Assembly: GCF_009903625.1 (NCBI RefSeq)
Contig: NZ_CP047569.1
Span: 2,458,501-2,522,500, forward strand
Reading direction: 5' to 3'
From: Microbulbifer sp. ALW1
Lineage (GTDB): Bacteria; Pseudomonadota; Gammaproteobacteria; Pseudomonadales; Cellvibrionaceae
Length of the DNA: 64,000 nt
Positions 8,967 to 17,865 of the stretch are shown here, piece by piece (position 1 is the first letter of the stretch; every line of letters begins with the position of its first letter). The notes below the pieces were generated by a model, which was not told the origin of the DNA, did no database searches, and saw nothing but the letters and a program-made list of their open reading frames with translations. Made by a program: the position numbers and the translations under genes.

Positions 8967-10624
8967 GTCCGTTGCTCGCCTGAGTCGATCCCGGAAGTGC
9001 TGACGCTGGTGCTGACAAAGTGTCGCTGATCGGCAAAATTCTCCGGTACCAGGATCGTATCCATGGCCAGCTCCCGCAAGCCCGGGTAATCCAGGGAGTA
9101 GTGCAGGCCGCGGCTTTCCCGCCGGTCCAGGGCCGAGCGGATGATCAGCTCGGAAACGACCGCCAGATTGCGCAGCTCGATCAAATCGCTGGTGATCTTG
9201 TAATTGGCGTAAAACTCCAGAATTTCCTGCTGTAACAGTCGCACCCGGTGCTCGGCGCGCAACAGGCGCTTGCGCGTGCGCACGATACCTACAAAGTCCC
9301 ACATAAAACGTCGCAGTTCATCCCAGTTGTGGGAGATCACCACATCTTCGTCGGAATCGGTTACCCGCGAGGCGTCCCAAGCCAGGGCTGGCCGCGGCGG
9401 GGCAATGGTGTCGAGGGTGCTGTCGATATGCAGTGCCGCAGAGCGCGCGTAAACCACGCATTCCAGCAGCGAGTTACTGGCCAGGCGATTGGCGCCGTGC
9501 AGGCCGGTAAAGGTGGTCTCGCCAATGGCGTAAAGCTGATCCAGGTCGCTGCGGCCGTGCTGGTCCACCATCACGCCGCCACAGGTGTAGTGGGCCGCAG
9601 GGACCACCGGAATGGCCTCTTTGGTGATGTCGATACCGTATTCCAGGCACTTTTTGTACACCGTGGGGAAGTGCTCACGCACGAACGCTGGGTCTTTGTG
9701 CGAAATGTCGAGGTAGACGCAGTCGGCACCCAGGCGTTTCATTTCGTGGTCGATGGCGCGTGCGACGATGTCCCGGGGCGCCAGCTCTCCACGTTTATCG
9801 AACCGCTCCATAAACCGTTCGCCGCTGGGCAACTTGAGGGTCGCACCTTCGCCCCGTAGCGCCTCGGTGATCAGCATGGATTTGGCTTTGGGGTGGTACA
9901 GGCAGGTGGGGTGGAACTGGTTGAATTCCATATTTGCCACCCGGCAACCGGCGCGCCAGGCCATGGCAATACCGTCACCACTGGCCCCGTCCGGGTTGCT
10001 GGTATAGAGGTAGGCTTTGGCCGCACCGCCAGTCGCCAGCACCACCGCGCGGCCCTGGAAGACTTCGACTTCCTCCGTGTCTTTGTTGTAGACGTAGCAG
10101 CCGGCGCAGCGGAAGCGGCCGGTTTTTGCGTCGGGCTGGCGGATCAGGTCCAGGGCGATATGGTGCTCGAAGCAGTCGATGTTGGGGGTATTGCGCACCC
10201 GCTCGATCAGGGTGCTGTGCACCGCACGACCAGTGGCGTCCGCACTGTGGATGATGCGGCGGTGACTGTGGCCCCCTTCTTTGGTGAGGTGGTATTCGCC
10301 ATCGTCTTCGCGAGTGAACTCCACGCCCTGGTGGATCAGCCATTGAATGGCGTCGCGGCTGTTCTCCACGGTAAAACGCACTGCGTCCGGGTGGCAGAGA
10401 CCGGCCCCTGCATCTAATGTATCCGCTATGTGGGCGTCTACCGAGTCAGTTTCATCCAGTACGCCGGCGATGCCACCCTGGGCGAACCAGGTGGAGCCGT
10501 CCTGCAGGCGCTGTTTCGACAGCAGGGCTACACGGTGGCGGGCTGCGAGGTGCAGTGCCAGTGTCAGGCCTGCGGCGCCACTGCCAATAACGAGGACGTC
10601 GTAGTTATTCATAGGCTTATTCAT
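8963..10624 (-). CDS. nadB: L-aspartate oxidase
   Basis: NadB oxidises L-aspartate to iminoaspartate, the first step of NAD biosynthesis, using FAD. Visible are the dinucleotide-binding [16 protein letters not shown], the [13 protein letters not shown] segment, [27 protein letters not shown], and [19 protein letters not shown] with the substrate-binding arginine. About 553 residues from the ATG at 10624; ATG at 10612 is nearer the usual 540 and ATG at 10669 gives a longer form. Divergent from rpoE, an arrangement conserved in gammaproteobacteria. Confidence 0.96.
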   Translation of the reverse strand: MNKPMNNYDVLVIGSGAAGLTLALHLAARHRVALLSKQRLQDGSTWFAQGGIAGVLDETDSVDAHIADTLDAGAGLCHPDAVRFTVENSRDAIQWLIHQGVEFTREDDGEYHLTKEGGHSHRRIIHSADATGRAVHSTLIERVRNTPNIDCFEHHIALDLIRQPDAKTGRFRCAGCYVYNKDTEEVEVFQGRAVVLATGGAAKAYLYTSNPDGASGDGIAMAWRAGCRVANMEFNQFHPTCLYHPKAKSMLITEALRGEGATLKLPSGERFMERFDKRGELAPRDIVARAIDHEMKRLGADCVYLDISHKDPAFVREHFPTVYKKCLEYGIDITKEAIPVVPAAHYTCGGVMVDQHGRSDLDQLYAIGETTFTGLHGANRLASNSLLECVVYARSAALHIDSTLDTIAPPRPALAWDASRVTDSDEDVVISHNWDELRRFMWDFVGIVRTRKRLLRAEHRVRLLQQEILEFYANYKITSDLIELRNLAVVSELIIRSALDRRESRGLHYSLDYPGLRELAMDTILVPENFADQRHFVSTSVSTSGIDSGEQRT

Positions 10625-10732
10625 GGAGTTGCTCAAGGCTGCCAGTTGTGCCTTCGCCTCTTTGCTCATAGAGTTTTATTACTGTTGAGGGGCGCGTAGT
10701 ATACGCCATCTTCAAAAATTACCGATTTGTCA

Positions 10733-10761
10733 GGAACTTATGACCAAATTTGGGTGTCTTG
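10733..10761 (+). promoter_or_regulatory. Sigma-E-type promoter of rpoE
   Basis: GGAACTT at 10733-10739 followed after 16 nt by GTCTT matches the sigma-E consensus (GGAACTT, 15-17 nt, GTCTAA/TCTGA). It lies about 65 nt upstream of the rpoE start, as expected for autoregulation. Confidence 0.6.
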
Positions 10762-10825
10762 GACACAACAGAATAATCCTGAATTCCGGGCGCCATTGCC
10801 GCGGAATCGCGGTTGGGAGTAGGGG

Positions 10826-11440
10826 ATGACAGGGCAACAGGCGTCACCAAGTGATCGCCAGCTGGTAGAGCGGGTTCAAAAAGGGGACAAGCGCGCGTTT
10901 GATCTTCTGGTGCTGAAGTACCAGCACAAGATCATGGCCGTGGTCAGCCGCTATATCAACGACCATGCAGAAGTGCACGATGTGGTGCAGGAGGCCTTTA
11001 TCAAGGCCTACCGGGCGCTGGGCAATTTCCGTGGGGAGAGCGCCTTTTATACGTGGATGTACCGCATCGCCATCAATACCGCCAAGAATTACCTGGTGTC
11101 GCGCAGCCGGCGTCCGCCGTCTTCGGATGTGGACCTCGAGGATGCCGAGTACTACTCCGGCGCCGATCTGCTGCGGGACAACGAAACTCCTGAAAACCAA
11201 CTGTTCCGGGATCAGCTGGAGGCCACGGTGCACCGGGCTATCCGCGAGCTGCCGGAAGACCTGCGCTCGGCGGTGACCCTGCGGGAAATGGAAGGGCTCA
11301 GCTACGAAGAAATTGCGGAAGTGATGGGTTGCCCCGTGGGCACGGTACGCTCGCGCATCTTCCGCGCCCGGGAGTCGATTGACCGTGCGGTGCAGGCTGT
11401 GATGGCCGGTGAGCCAGAGCCTGTGGATGGGCGCGGCTGA
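10826..11440 (+). CDS. rpoE: Extracytoplasmic-function sigma factor RpoE/AlgU
   Basis: A 204-residue ECF sigma factor for envelope stress. Region 2 is seen in HDVVQEAFIKAYRALGNFRG and FYTWMYRIAINTAKNYL, region 4 in SYEEIAEVMGCPVGTVRSRI, a helix-turn-helix for the -35 element. It carries about ten extra C-terminal residues relative to AlgU. The genes of its anti-sigma system follow in order rseA-rseB-rseC. ATG start with GGAGTAGGGG just upstream. A sigma-E-like promoter lies in front. Confidence 0.97.
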   Translation: MTGQQASPSDRQLVERVQKGDKRAFDLLVLKYQHKIMAVVSRYINDHAEVHDVVQEAFIKAYRALGNFRGESAFYTWMYRIAINTAKNYLVSRSRRPPSSDVDLEDAEYYSGADLLRDNETPENQLFRDQLEATVHRAIRELPEDLRSAVTLREMEGLSYEEIAEVMGCPVGTVRSRIFRARESIDRAVQAVMAGEPEPVDGRG

Positions 11441-11682
11441 GGCTCTGTCGGCCTAAGGGCAAAATTGTCTAATCTTTAGTCGGTTTTGTTTTAACGAAAG
11501 GACAGATAGGGGGTTGCTGGTCTAGCGCAGCCCCGTGACCGGGACGACAGGCGAAATATTCGATGAATTCACACAAAATTTGCCTGCTCGGTAAAACTTT
11601 TCCGGCGAACGCCGGTCTTAACTAGCAACAAACAGGGGCCTCTTGGGCTCCAATCGATTGCACTGAAAGAGGGTTGACCCGT

Positions 11683-12381
11683 ATGTCACACGGGAATCAT
11701 CAGCAGCGTTTGAATGAGTCGCTATCTGCGTTGATGGATGGCGAGGCTCCCGAGCTCGAAATTCAGCGCCTGCTTAAAGAAAGTGATGCCTCTGGTGGCG
11801 CATCCGCGGGTGAATTGAGCCAGCGTTGGTCGCGTTATCAGCTGGCCGCCAGCGTGATGCGTGGTGAACAGGTGGCGCCGGTGGATCTGGGGCTGGCGGC
11901 GAGCATCTCCGCGGCTATCGCGGATGAACCGCCGTTGACGCAAACCGCTGATCCCGAAGCAGCCAATGACGGTCAATCCCGCAGTCGCTGGTGGAAACCC
12001 TTGTCCCGCGGAGCAGTGGCTGCGACCGTGGCTTTTGCGGCGGTACTGGGCGTACAGCAGATGCAGGCGCCGCAGCCGGGTGATGAACTGGTAGCCGAAG
12101 TGGAGCGCCCGGCACAGCAGCCAGTGCAGTCGGTGCCTCAGCCCAGCGGTTTTGCCGTGCCGACACTCAATACACGCGCGGTAAGTACCGCACCACAGTT
12201 TGTGCCTGAGCCCCGTGCCGGTGTTGGCCCTTCACCCCAAGTGCAGATGGTGCCGTCTCCGGAGTTGATGCGTCATCTCAACCGGGTCATGATCGAGCAT
12301 TCCGAGCAGGCTGCCCGGGTGGGTAGCCAGGGTATGGTACCTTTCGCTCGTGCCACCTACGGTGATCGCCCGGAGGAATAA
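11683..12381 (+). CDS. rseA: Anti-sigma-E factor RseA/MucA
   Basis: Single-span inner-membrane anti-sigma factor that holds RpoE inactive until cleaved by DegS and RseP-type proteases. The N-terminal sigma-binding region LNESLSALMDGEAPELEIQR is typical, followed by a membrane span (about residues 110-126, GAVAATVAFAAVLGVQQ) and a periplasmic part ending in a proline- and glutamine-rich segment. ATG 11683 is preferred because AGAGGG lies 11 nt upstream; a TTG at 11674 is too near. A 242-nt leader with a small GC hairpin (11602-11615) separates it from rpoE, so rseA may have its own control. Confidence 0.93.
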   Translation: MSHGNHQQRLNESLSALMDGEAPELEIQRLLKESDASGGASAGELSQRWSRYQLAASVMRGEQVAPVDLGLAASISAAIADEPPLTQTADPEAANDGQSRSRWWKPLSRGAVAATVAFAAVLGVQQMQAPQPGDELVAEVERPAQQPVQSVPQPSGFAVPTLNTRAVSTAPQFVPEPRAGVGPSPQVQMVPSPELMRHLNRVMIEHSEQAARVGSQGMVPFARATYGDRPEE

Positions 12382-12392
12382 CTTCGGCAAGT

Positions 12393-12414
12393 GAGCCGGG
12401 GCGAAGCCCGGCTC
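12393..12414. other. Stable hairpin between rseA and rseB
   Basis: GAGCCGGG and CCCGGCTC pair around a GCGAAG loop, 12 nt after the rseA stop. There is no T-tract, so it is more likely an mRNA-stabilising or attenuating structure than a complete terminator. Confidence 0.55.
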
Positions 12415-12512
12415 TTGCGCCAGCCCCCGCCAGATCTCCCGTGGTGGGGTGGTTGGTGCCGGTTACGGACCCTGGGACCACCTGAGTTACTAGAAACCAA
12501 GCCCAATAAAGA

Positions 12513-13607
12513 ATGATCATGGCGAAATATTTTTGTTTTTCCGCCCCCAAAGCCAACAGCTCGCTGTTGGCTTTTTTGCTGTTGGCGGCACCGCTCGCTC
12601 CCCAGGTTTACGCGCAGGGAGAAGCAGCGGACAGTGCGAAAAGTACACAAGGTGTTGATGGCGGTGGCGCAGGGCCGGCCCAGTCGGTGCCGGACACTGC
12701 CGCTGGCACTGGTAGCCTGCAACCCATACCCTCACCACGGCTGCAGGCCGATGTGCCGACCAGCGATGAGGCGCACACCTGGCTGGCGAAGCTGGCCGAT
12801 GCCGTGACCAACCGAGAGTACCGGGGCCTGGTTACCTTTGAGCACGTCGGAGTGATGGAGACTCTGGAGGTGGTGCACGCGATCCGCAATGGCGAGCAGG
12901 TAGAGCGGGTGCGTTATTTGACTGGTGCGCCAAGAGAGTTGATCAGCCGCGGGCAAGATGCCCAGTGTCGCCGGGATGGTAGCCCGCTCTCTCGGGCCGG
13001 TCTGTGGAGTGCCATGGGGCAGCAGAATGTCCAGAATATTTACCATTTCCTGATGCGCGGCGAAGAGCGGGTGGCTGATCGGGACGCGGTGGTAATGGAA
13101 GTGCGCCCGCGGGATGTGCACCGGTTCGGCATGGTGATCAGTGTCGATAAAGAATCCGGATTGCCGTTGAAATCCATGCTGGTCACCCCCGGTGGCCGGG
13201 TATTGGAGCGTTTCCAGTTTGTCGAGCTGGATCTTGCTCCCATTCAGGACAGTGACCTGCAGCCCCAGTCCGCCGATGCCCGGGAGTCCGAGGGTGGCGG
13301 CCATTGTGGCACCCTGGTAAGTCGCTGGCGTCTTGAGTGGGTGCCAACGGGATTCAAAGCCGTTGCGACTCAGGAGCTGGCCGACGGGGAAATGCTGGTG
13401 TTCAGTGACGGACTCAGCGCGTTTACCGTATTTGTGCAGGCGTTGGGTCCAAATATGAATTACCGGGGGCGCGCGGTGCGCGGTGCGACCGTGGCCTATA
13501 TGGACCATATTGAAGTGAACAATGAGCGCTATACCATTACTGTGGTAGGGGAAATTCCCGACAAAACTGCCCAGATGGTGGCCAATTCGGTTACCACGAA
13601 GAACTGA
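12513..13607 (+). CDS. rseB: Sigma-E regulatory protein RseB/MucB
   Basis: A periplasmic 364-residue RseB that binds the periplasmic part of RseA and shields it from DegS. A signal peptide (SSLLAFLLLAAPLAPQVYAQ) is followed by a glycine/serine-rich stretch and the two RseB domains: WLAKLADAVTNREYRGLVTFEH with LEVVHAIRNGEQVERVRYL, and the C-terminal domain with LSAFTVFVQAL. ATG at 12513 or ATG at 12519 are both usable. The codons for residues 13-22 form a perfect terminator-like hairpin (see 12549-12577). Confidence 0.92.
   Translation: MIMAKYFCFSAPKANSSLLAFLLLAAPLAPQVYAQGEAADSAKSTQGVDGGGAGPAQSVPDTAAGTGSLQPIPSPRLQADVPTSDEAHTWLAKLADAVTNREYRGLVTFEHVGVMETLEVVHAIRNGEQVERVRYLTGAPRELISRGQDAQCRRDGSPLSRAGLWSAMGQQNVQNIYHFLMRGEERVADRDAVVMEVRPRDVHRFGMVISVDKESGLPLKSMLVTPGGRVLERFQFVELDLAPIQDSDLQPQSADARESEGGGHCGTLVSRWRLEWVPTGFKAVATQELADGEMLVFSDGLSAFTVFVQALGPNMNYRGRAVRGATVAYMDHIEVNNERYTITVVGEIPDKTAQMVANSVTTKN
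12549..12577 (+). terminator. Terminator-like hairpin inside the rseB signal-peptide codons
   Basis: AAAGCCAACAG (12549-12559) pairs with CTGTTGGCTTT (12564-12574) around a CTCG tetraloop, and the T-run extends through 12577. It has every feature of an intrinsic terminator but lies 12 codons into rseB. Ribosome movement would melt it, so any effect would depend on rseB translation. Confidence 0.6.
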
Positions 13608-13641
13608 TCGGGCCCCGTTTCTGGTTTAGGCAAGGCGACAA

Positions 13642-14115
13642 ATGATTGAAGAGCGCGGCAGAATTGTAGCCCTCGAGGGTGAGGCCATCTGGGTTGAAAC
13701 GGTTCAGCGCAGTGGTTGCAATGGCTGTGCCGCCAAGTCTGGCTGCGGCACGGGTCTGTTGGGCGACTTTTGGGCAAAAGCTTCGCAGGTACGCGTTGAC
13801 GTGACTCCTGAATCCCTGAAGTCGTTGGCGTTGCACGATACTGTAGTGATTGGCATTGCTGAAAATACCCTGGCTACAACTGCCCTGGTGGTTTACCTGT
13901 TGCCTTTGATTACTCTGGTGATTGGCGCGCTCGGCGGCCAGTGGCTGGGTAGTGAGTTGTGGGCGATTGCCGGTGCCCTCGGTGGGCTCGCCACTGGTGC
14001 CCTGGCTATTCGTATATACAGTCACCTCAACCGCCGCAACCCCTCAATGGCGCCGCAATTTTTGCGCTGTGAGAGTGTGGCTCCCTGTGCCGTTGTCGTA
14101 ACGCCAGCGCCTTAG
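13642..14115 (+). CDS. rseC: SoxR-reducing/RseC family protein (MucC)
   Basis: A 157-residue RseC/MucC inner-membrane protein. The N-terminal cytoplasmic domain has the cysteine cluster CNGCAAKSGCG (about residues 30-40), then two membrane spans (about 75-97 and 100-122). In E. coli RseC is linked to reduction of the SoxR iron-sulfur cluster and modulates sigma-E. Starts 34 nt after rseB and ends the rpoE set. A partial 13-nt duplication (14118-14143) and a 210-nt gap follow before the epimerase gene. Confidence 0.92.
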   Translation: MIEERGRIVALEGEAIWVETVQRSGCNGCAAKSGCGTGLLGDFWAKASQVRVDVTPESLKSLALHDTVVIGIAENTLATTALVVYLLPLITLVIGALGGQWLGSELWAIAGALGGLATGALAIRIYSHLNRRNPSMAPQFLRCESVAPCAVVVTPAP

Positions 14116-14329
14116 TTACTCCTCCGGCGCACTCCTCCATTCCTGCGGGCAGCGGCCCTTTTAATTACCTGGCGCATCTTTTTTACCCCGATTGTTTGTT
14201 GCTTTCTTTGCAGCGAATTTCCGGCGTATTGCCGTGATAAGTTTCTACACTAATTTTCTAGACAGGGTTTGCCTTGAAAGACGGGCGGGCTGTTCCCTGT
14301 GTGAAAGAATTTCAATAAGGAGAGCAGGG

Positions 14330-15277
14330 ATGTTTGAAGGGCGCTGCTATACCGAGAGCTGGCCGCTCCGGACGGCTTTTGTGATCTCCCGGGGGACGAG
14401 AACAGAAGCGCGGGTGGTGGTAGTGGAAGTCGCCGCAGAAGGGGTAACCGGTATCGGTGAGTGCACCCCGTATCCCCGTTATGGTGAGAGTGTGGAATCG
14501 GTTCTTGCGGAGATCGGCACCGTGCTGCCTTCCCTGCGCAAGGGGATGACCCGGGAGCAATTGCAGGAGGTAATGCCGGCCGGTGCCGCGCGCAATGCGG
14601 TTGATTGTGCTCTGGCAAATTGGGAGGAAAAAAGGCGGGGTGCGCAGGGCGGTGAGCCCGCCTGGTTACCGACGGTGCAGACTCTGGTGGTCGCAGAGCC
14701 ACGGGCGATGGCGGAGTCGGCGCGAAAGGCAGCGGAGTCTGGCGTCACCGTGCTCAAGTTGAAGCTGGATCAGCATCGGGTGCTGGAGCGAGTGGCTGGG
14801 GTGCGTGCGGCGGCGCCAGATTGCCAGCTGGTGATTGATGCCAATGAAGCCTGGTCGGCAGAGGGGTTGCCGGAATTGTGCCAGTCACTGGCGGATTCCG
14901 GGGTGGCGATGCTGGAACAGCCATTGCCGGTAGGGGAGGATGCCTCGCTGGCGAATTTCTCCCACCCTTTACCCATCTGCGCCGACGAAAGTTGTCATAC
15001 ACGGGCGGATCTGCCGCGGCTGCGGGGCCTCTATGACATGGTGAATATCAAGCTGGATAAAACTGGCGGGATTCGCGAGGCCATGGCATTGGCTGAGGCG
15101 GCCAGGGAGCAGGGGTTTCAGCTGATGTTGGGGTGTATGTTGTGCACGTCCCGTGCTGTGCGGGCGGCCTGGCCACTGGGTAGCCAGGTGCGGTTTGTGG
15201 ATCTCGATGGGCCTACCTGGCTCGCGAAAGATGTGGACCCGCTGCGTTTTGCAGAGGGGCGTGTCTACTGGACTTGA
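14330..15277 (+). CDS. ycjG: L-Ala-D/L-Glu (dipeptide) epimerase, enolase superfamily
   Basis: An enolase-superfamily epimerase of 315 residues, likely converting L-Ala-D-Glu to L-Ala-L-Glu so that murein peptides can be degraded. The catalytic lysines are seen as LKLKLD (second K) and NIKLDKTGG; the metal ligands are D in VIDANEAW, E in EQPLP and D in CADES. Start is ATG 14330, supported by AAGGAGAGCAGGG just upstream; the frame is open for 46 more codons. Next to it on the opposite strand is mpaA, the same partnership as ycjG/mpaA in E. coli. Confidence 0.88.
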   Translation: MFEGRCYTESWPLRTAFVISRGTRTEARVVVVEVAAEGVTGIGECTPYPRYGESVESVLAEIGTVLPSLRKGMTREQLQEVMPAGAARNAVDCALANWEEKRRGAQGGEPAWLPTVQTLVVAEPRAMAESARKAAESGVTVLKLKLDQHRVLERVAGVRAAAPDCQLVIDANEAWSAEGLPELCQSLADSGVAMLEQPLPVGEDASLANFSHPLPICADESCHTRADLPRLRGLYDMVNIKLDKTGGIREAMALAEAAREQGFQLMLGCMLCTSRAVRAAWPLGSQVRFVDLDGPTWLAKDVDPLRFAEGRVYWT

Positions 15278-15304
15278 GCGCATCAGCGGTATCAAAGGGG
15301 TATA

Positions 15305-16072
15305 TCAGGGGGTGTAGCAAAGTAATTCCGTCATCACTGCCAGGTACTCCTCGGAGGCCATATCAGCAGAGATGGGCGGGTATTCCAGGGTTATGCATGG
15401 GTATTGCTGCTCTGCACACCAAGTACCGAAAGAACCGGGGGTTTGATAACCGAGGTCTGTTACCAGAGGCAGCTCCATGCGCTCCGCCAGCCAGTGGCCA
15501 AGTGGGCTCTGTAATGGGTCTTCCACACAGGCCAGCGGCTCGTGGATGGAGACCATCCACTGGGGTTCCAGCTCTTTAATCAGGCGGCACAGGGCCTGGG
15601 TTTCCGGTTCTGACCCGGGGCGCTCACCGCTCGAGAGATAAACGTCGCGGCTTTCGGCGGCGCTGTTCCAGCGGTATTCGGTCCCGCCTGATTTCCAGTT
15701 GATGGTGGCAAAGTTGCGATTGAGGTCCACGCCGTGGGCATTGGAACGAACCCCAAGTTGGCAGCCGTCCGGGTTGACCGCCAGTATCACATGGTGGCGC
15801 AGCTGGCCGGCCTCCAGGGAGCGCAGGGCGCAGGAGAGGGTGACCACTGCGGCGACTTCATCACCGTGGGTACCGGCCATGACAATGCCGGTATGTGCAT
15901 CACGGACCTCAGCGGGAAAATAAAACAGCGGGGCGCCCAGTACGGACTGGCCGTACTGTAATCGCGGTGTATGGAACAGGCCGCGTTGTGTGCGGGGTCG
16001 CAAAAGCGTGCCGCTGCCATTTCTGGCGCCTGCTTGGGCTGGCTGCTCGGGCCGGCGACTGGATTCTGTCAT
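15305..16072 (-). CDS. mpaA: Murein peptide amidase A-like M14 carboxypeptidase
   Basis: A 255-residue M14-type zinc carboxypeptidase. Zinc ligands are H and E in TxGTHGDE-like AGTHGDE and H in SIHEP; DLNRNF is the substrate-binding motif and TLEYPP holds the catalytic glutamate. MpaA cleaves D-Glu-meso-diaminopimelate in L-Ala-D-Glu-Dap, giving the dipeptide that the adjacent epimerase would process. ATG start with AAGGA upstream. Convergent with ycjG (27 nt apart) and divergent from mucD. Confidence 0.86.
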   Translation of the reverse strand: MTESSRRPEQPAQAGARNGSGTLLRPRTQRGLFHTPRLQYGQSVLGAPLFYFPAEVRDAHTGIVMAGTHGDEVAAVVTLSCALRSLEAGQLRHHVILAVNPDGCQLGVRSNAHGVDLNRNFATINWKSGGTEYRWNSAAESRDVYLSSGERPGSEPETQALCRLIKELEPQWMVSIHEPLACVEDPLQSPLGHWLAERMELPLVTDLGYQTPGSFGTWCAEQQYPCITLEYPPISADMASEEYLAVMTELLCYTP

Positions 16073-16106
16073 AGAGTCCTTAACACTGTTTTACACTGGG
16101 TTGTGA

Positions 16107-16133
16107 GAACTTTCTCGCGAAATCTTCAACTAA
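16107..16133 (+). promoter_or_regulatory. Possible sigma-E promoter of mucD
   Basis: GAACTT at 16107-16112 and ACTAA at 16129-16133, 16 nt apart, resemble a sigma-E promoter 140 nt before mucD. The -35 match is perfect over six bases, the -10 only partial. Confidence 0.35.
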
Positions 16134-16275
16134 CAATGTGTTACTGGTCGGCTGGACCTGCCCAGCCACTAGGCCAGATAAATAGGCCTGCTTGGATAAC
16201 ACTGAGTGATAACCGCACAGGCCGCATTTCAGAACGCACTTTTTGGCATATTAGTAGAAGACCTTATCAGGGGTA

Positions 16276-17685
16276 ATGAATATGGTTGTACGCAGTACGC
16301 AGTTTTTCCTTGCGCTTTGCCTGCTGGTCTCAATGGCGGCCAACGCCCGCGGTGGCTTGCCGGAACTGACCGATCTGATCGAACAGAACTCCCCCGCGGT
16401 GGTGAAAATCAACACTGTGGAGCGCAGTCGGGCTGCCAGTAGCGGGGTTCCACCCCAGTATCAGCAGGAGATTCCGGATATCTTTCGTCACCTGCTGGAG
16501 CCGCGCCAGCGCCAGCAGCGCCCGGTAGCCAGTATGGGTTCCGGCTTTATCATTTCTAATGATGGCTATGTAGTCACCAACAACCATGTGGTGGATGGGG
16601 CCGATGAAGTACGGGTTACGCTGACCGACCGTCGGGAGTACGAGGCCAAAGTGATCGGCACCGACCCCCGCTCAGATTTGGCACTGCTCAAAGTGGATGC
16701 CGATGATCTGCCCACGGTGCGTTGGGGGGATTCGGAGAGAATCAAAGTGGGTGAATGGGTGGTGGCTATCGGCTCCCCGTTCGGGCTCGATTACTCCGCC
16801 AGCGCCGGTATTGTCAGTGCCATGGGGCGCAGTATTCCCAATGAAAGCCGTGAAAATTATGTGCCGTTCATCCAGACGGATGTGGCGATCAACCCGGGTA
16901 ACTCCGGCGGTCCACTGTTCAACCTGGATGGTGAGGTCGTGGGTATCAACTCCCAGATTTACACCCGCAGTGGCGGTTCCATTGGTCTGTCGTTCGCGAT
17001 TCCCGCCAGCCTGGCGCAGGATGTGGTGGCCCAGCTGAAAGAAAAAGGCCGCGTGGACCGCGGTTGGTTGGGCGTCGGTATTCAGGATGTAGATCGCAAG
17101 CTCGCCACTGCAATGGGGCTGGGTAAGCCGGCGGGCGCTCTGGTAGGCCAGTTGGAAGGGGGCTCTCCGGCATCCCAGGCTGGTATCCAAGTGGGTGACA
17201 TCATCATGCGCTTTGATGGGCAGAAGATCATGACTTCCGGCGACCTGCCGCACGTAGTTGGCCAGACCCGTCCGGGAACCGAAGTGCCGGTTCAGCTGAT
17301 GCGTGAGGGCAAGGAGCGCAAACTGAAAGTGCGCGTTGGTGCACTGCCCGGGGACGATGACGGTCAGCAGCAGGCCAGTGCACCCGCATCCACGGATGTG
17401 GGTGGCCGCCTGGGGCTGGTGGTGGATGATATCCCCGATGGCCTGAAGCAGCGCCTTGGCGTCGACAGCGGTGTGCTGGTCAAGCAGGTGGTGCCGGGTA
17501 AAGCCGGGGCCAATGCGGGCCTGCGCAGTGGCGATATCATTGCCCAGCTGGGTTTTGATGGGGTCGAGTCTCTCGGCGATTACGAGAAAATCGTCAAAAA
17601 ACTGCCCAAAGGTGAACTGTTGCCGATTCGCTTCTTCCGCGGCGGCCAGCCCACCTTCCGCACGATTCAGATCGACGAGGATTAA
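16276..17685 (+). CDS. mucD: Periplasmic serine protease MucD/DegP family
   Basis: A 469-residue HtrA protease/chaperone acting on misfolded envelope proteins. A signal peptide (LALCLLVSMAANA) is followed by a trypsin-like domain with the triad H in VTNNHVVDGA, D in SDLALLKV and S in NPGNSGGPL, then two PDZ domains (about 265-350 and 380-465). In Pseudomonas mucD directly follows mucC; here a murein-recycling pair lies between. ATG 16276 has CAGGGG upstream, and a sigma-E-like promoter may drive it alone. Confidence 0.95.
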   Translation: MNMVVRSTQFFLALCLLVSMAANARGGLPELTDLIEQNSPAVVKINTVERSRAASSGVPPQYQQEIPDIFRHLLEPRQRQQRPVASMGSGFIISNDGYVVTNNHVVDGADEVRVTLTDRREYEAKVIGTDPRSDLALLKVDADDLPTVRWGDSERIKVGEWVVAIGSPFGLDYSASAGIVSAMGRSIPNESRENYVPFIQTDVAINPGNSGGPLFNLDGEVVGINSQIYTRSGGSIGLSFAIPASLAQDVVAQLKEKGRVDRGWLGVGIQDVDRKLATAMGLGKPAGALVGQLEGGSPASQAGIQVGDIIMRFDGQKIMTSGDLPHVVGQTRPGTEVPVQLMREGKERKLKVRVGALPGDDDGQQQASAPASTDVGGRLGLVVDDIPDGLKQRLGVDSGVLVKQVVPGKAGANAGLRSGDIIAQLGFDGVESLGDYEKIVKKLPKGELLPIRFFRGGQPTFRTIQIDED

Positions 17686-17699
17686 ACCCGTTGATGGGA

Positions 17700-17728
17700 G
17701 CGGGTCGGGCCCTTGAGGCCCGGCCCGC
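17700..17728. other. GC-rich hairpin after mucD
   Basis: A 12-bp stem with one mismatch (GCGGGTCGGGCC / GGCCCGGCCCGC, loop CTTGA) lies 15 nt after the mucD stop. No T-tract follows, so termination would need help from Rho; it may instead protect the mRNA end. Confidence 0.5.
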
Positions 17729-17865
17729 AACCGACCGCAGCCCTTGATTGATCGGGGCTTGGCGCTGACTGGATGCACTTTTCCTGCAACCTGTTAGACT
17801 TGCGCCCACAGCGCGGCCCGGTCCGCCCATTAACTCACTGATTTTTAAAAGGTTTTACCCTCGCA

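Noticed and set aside
16672-17778. 368-codon open frame opposite mucD
   Set aside because: mucD on the plus strand has the full protease and PDZ motifs; the antisense product has none.
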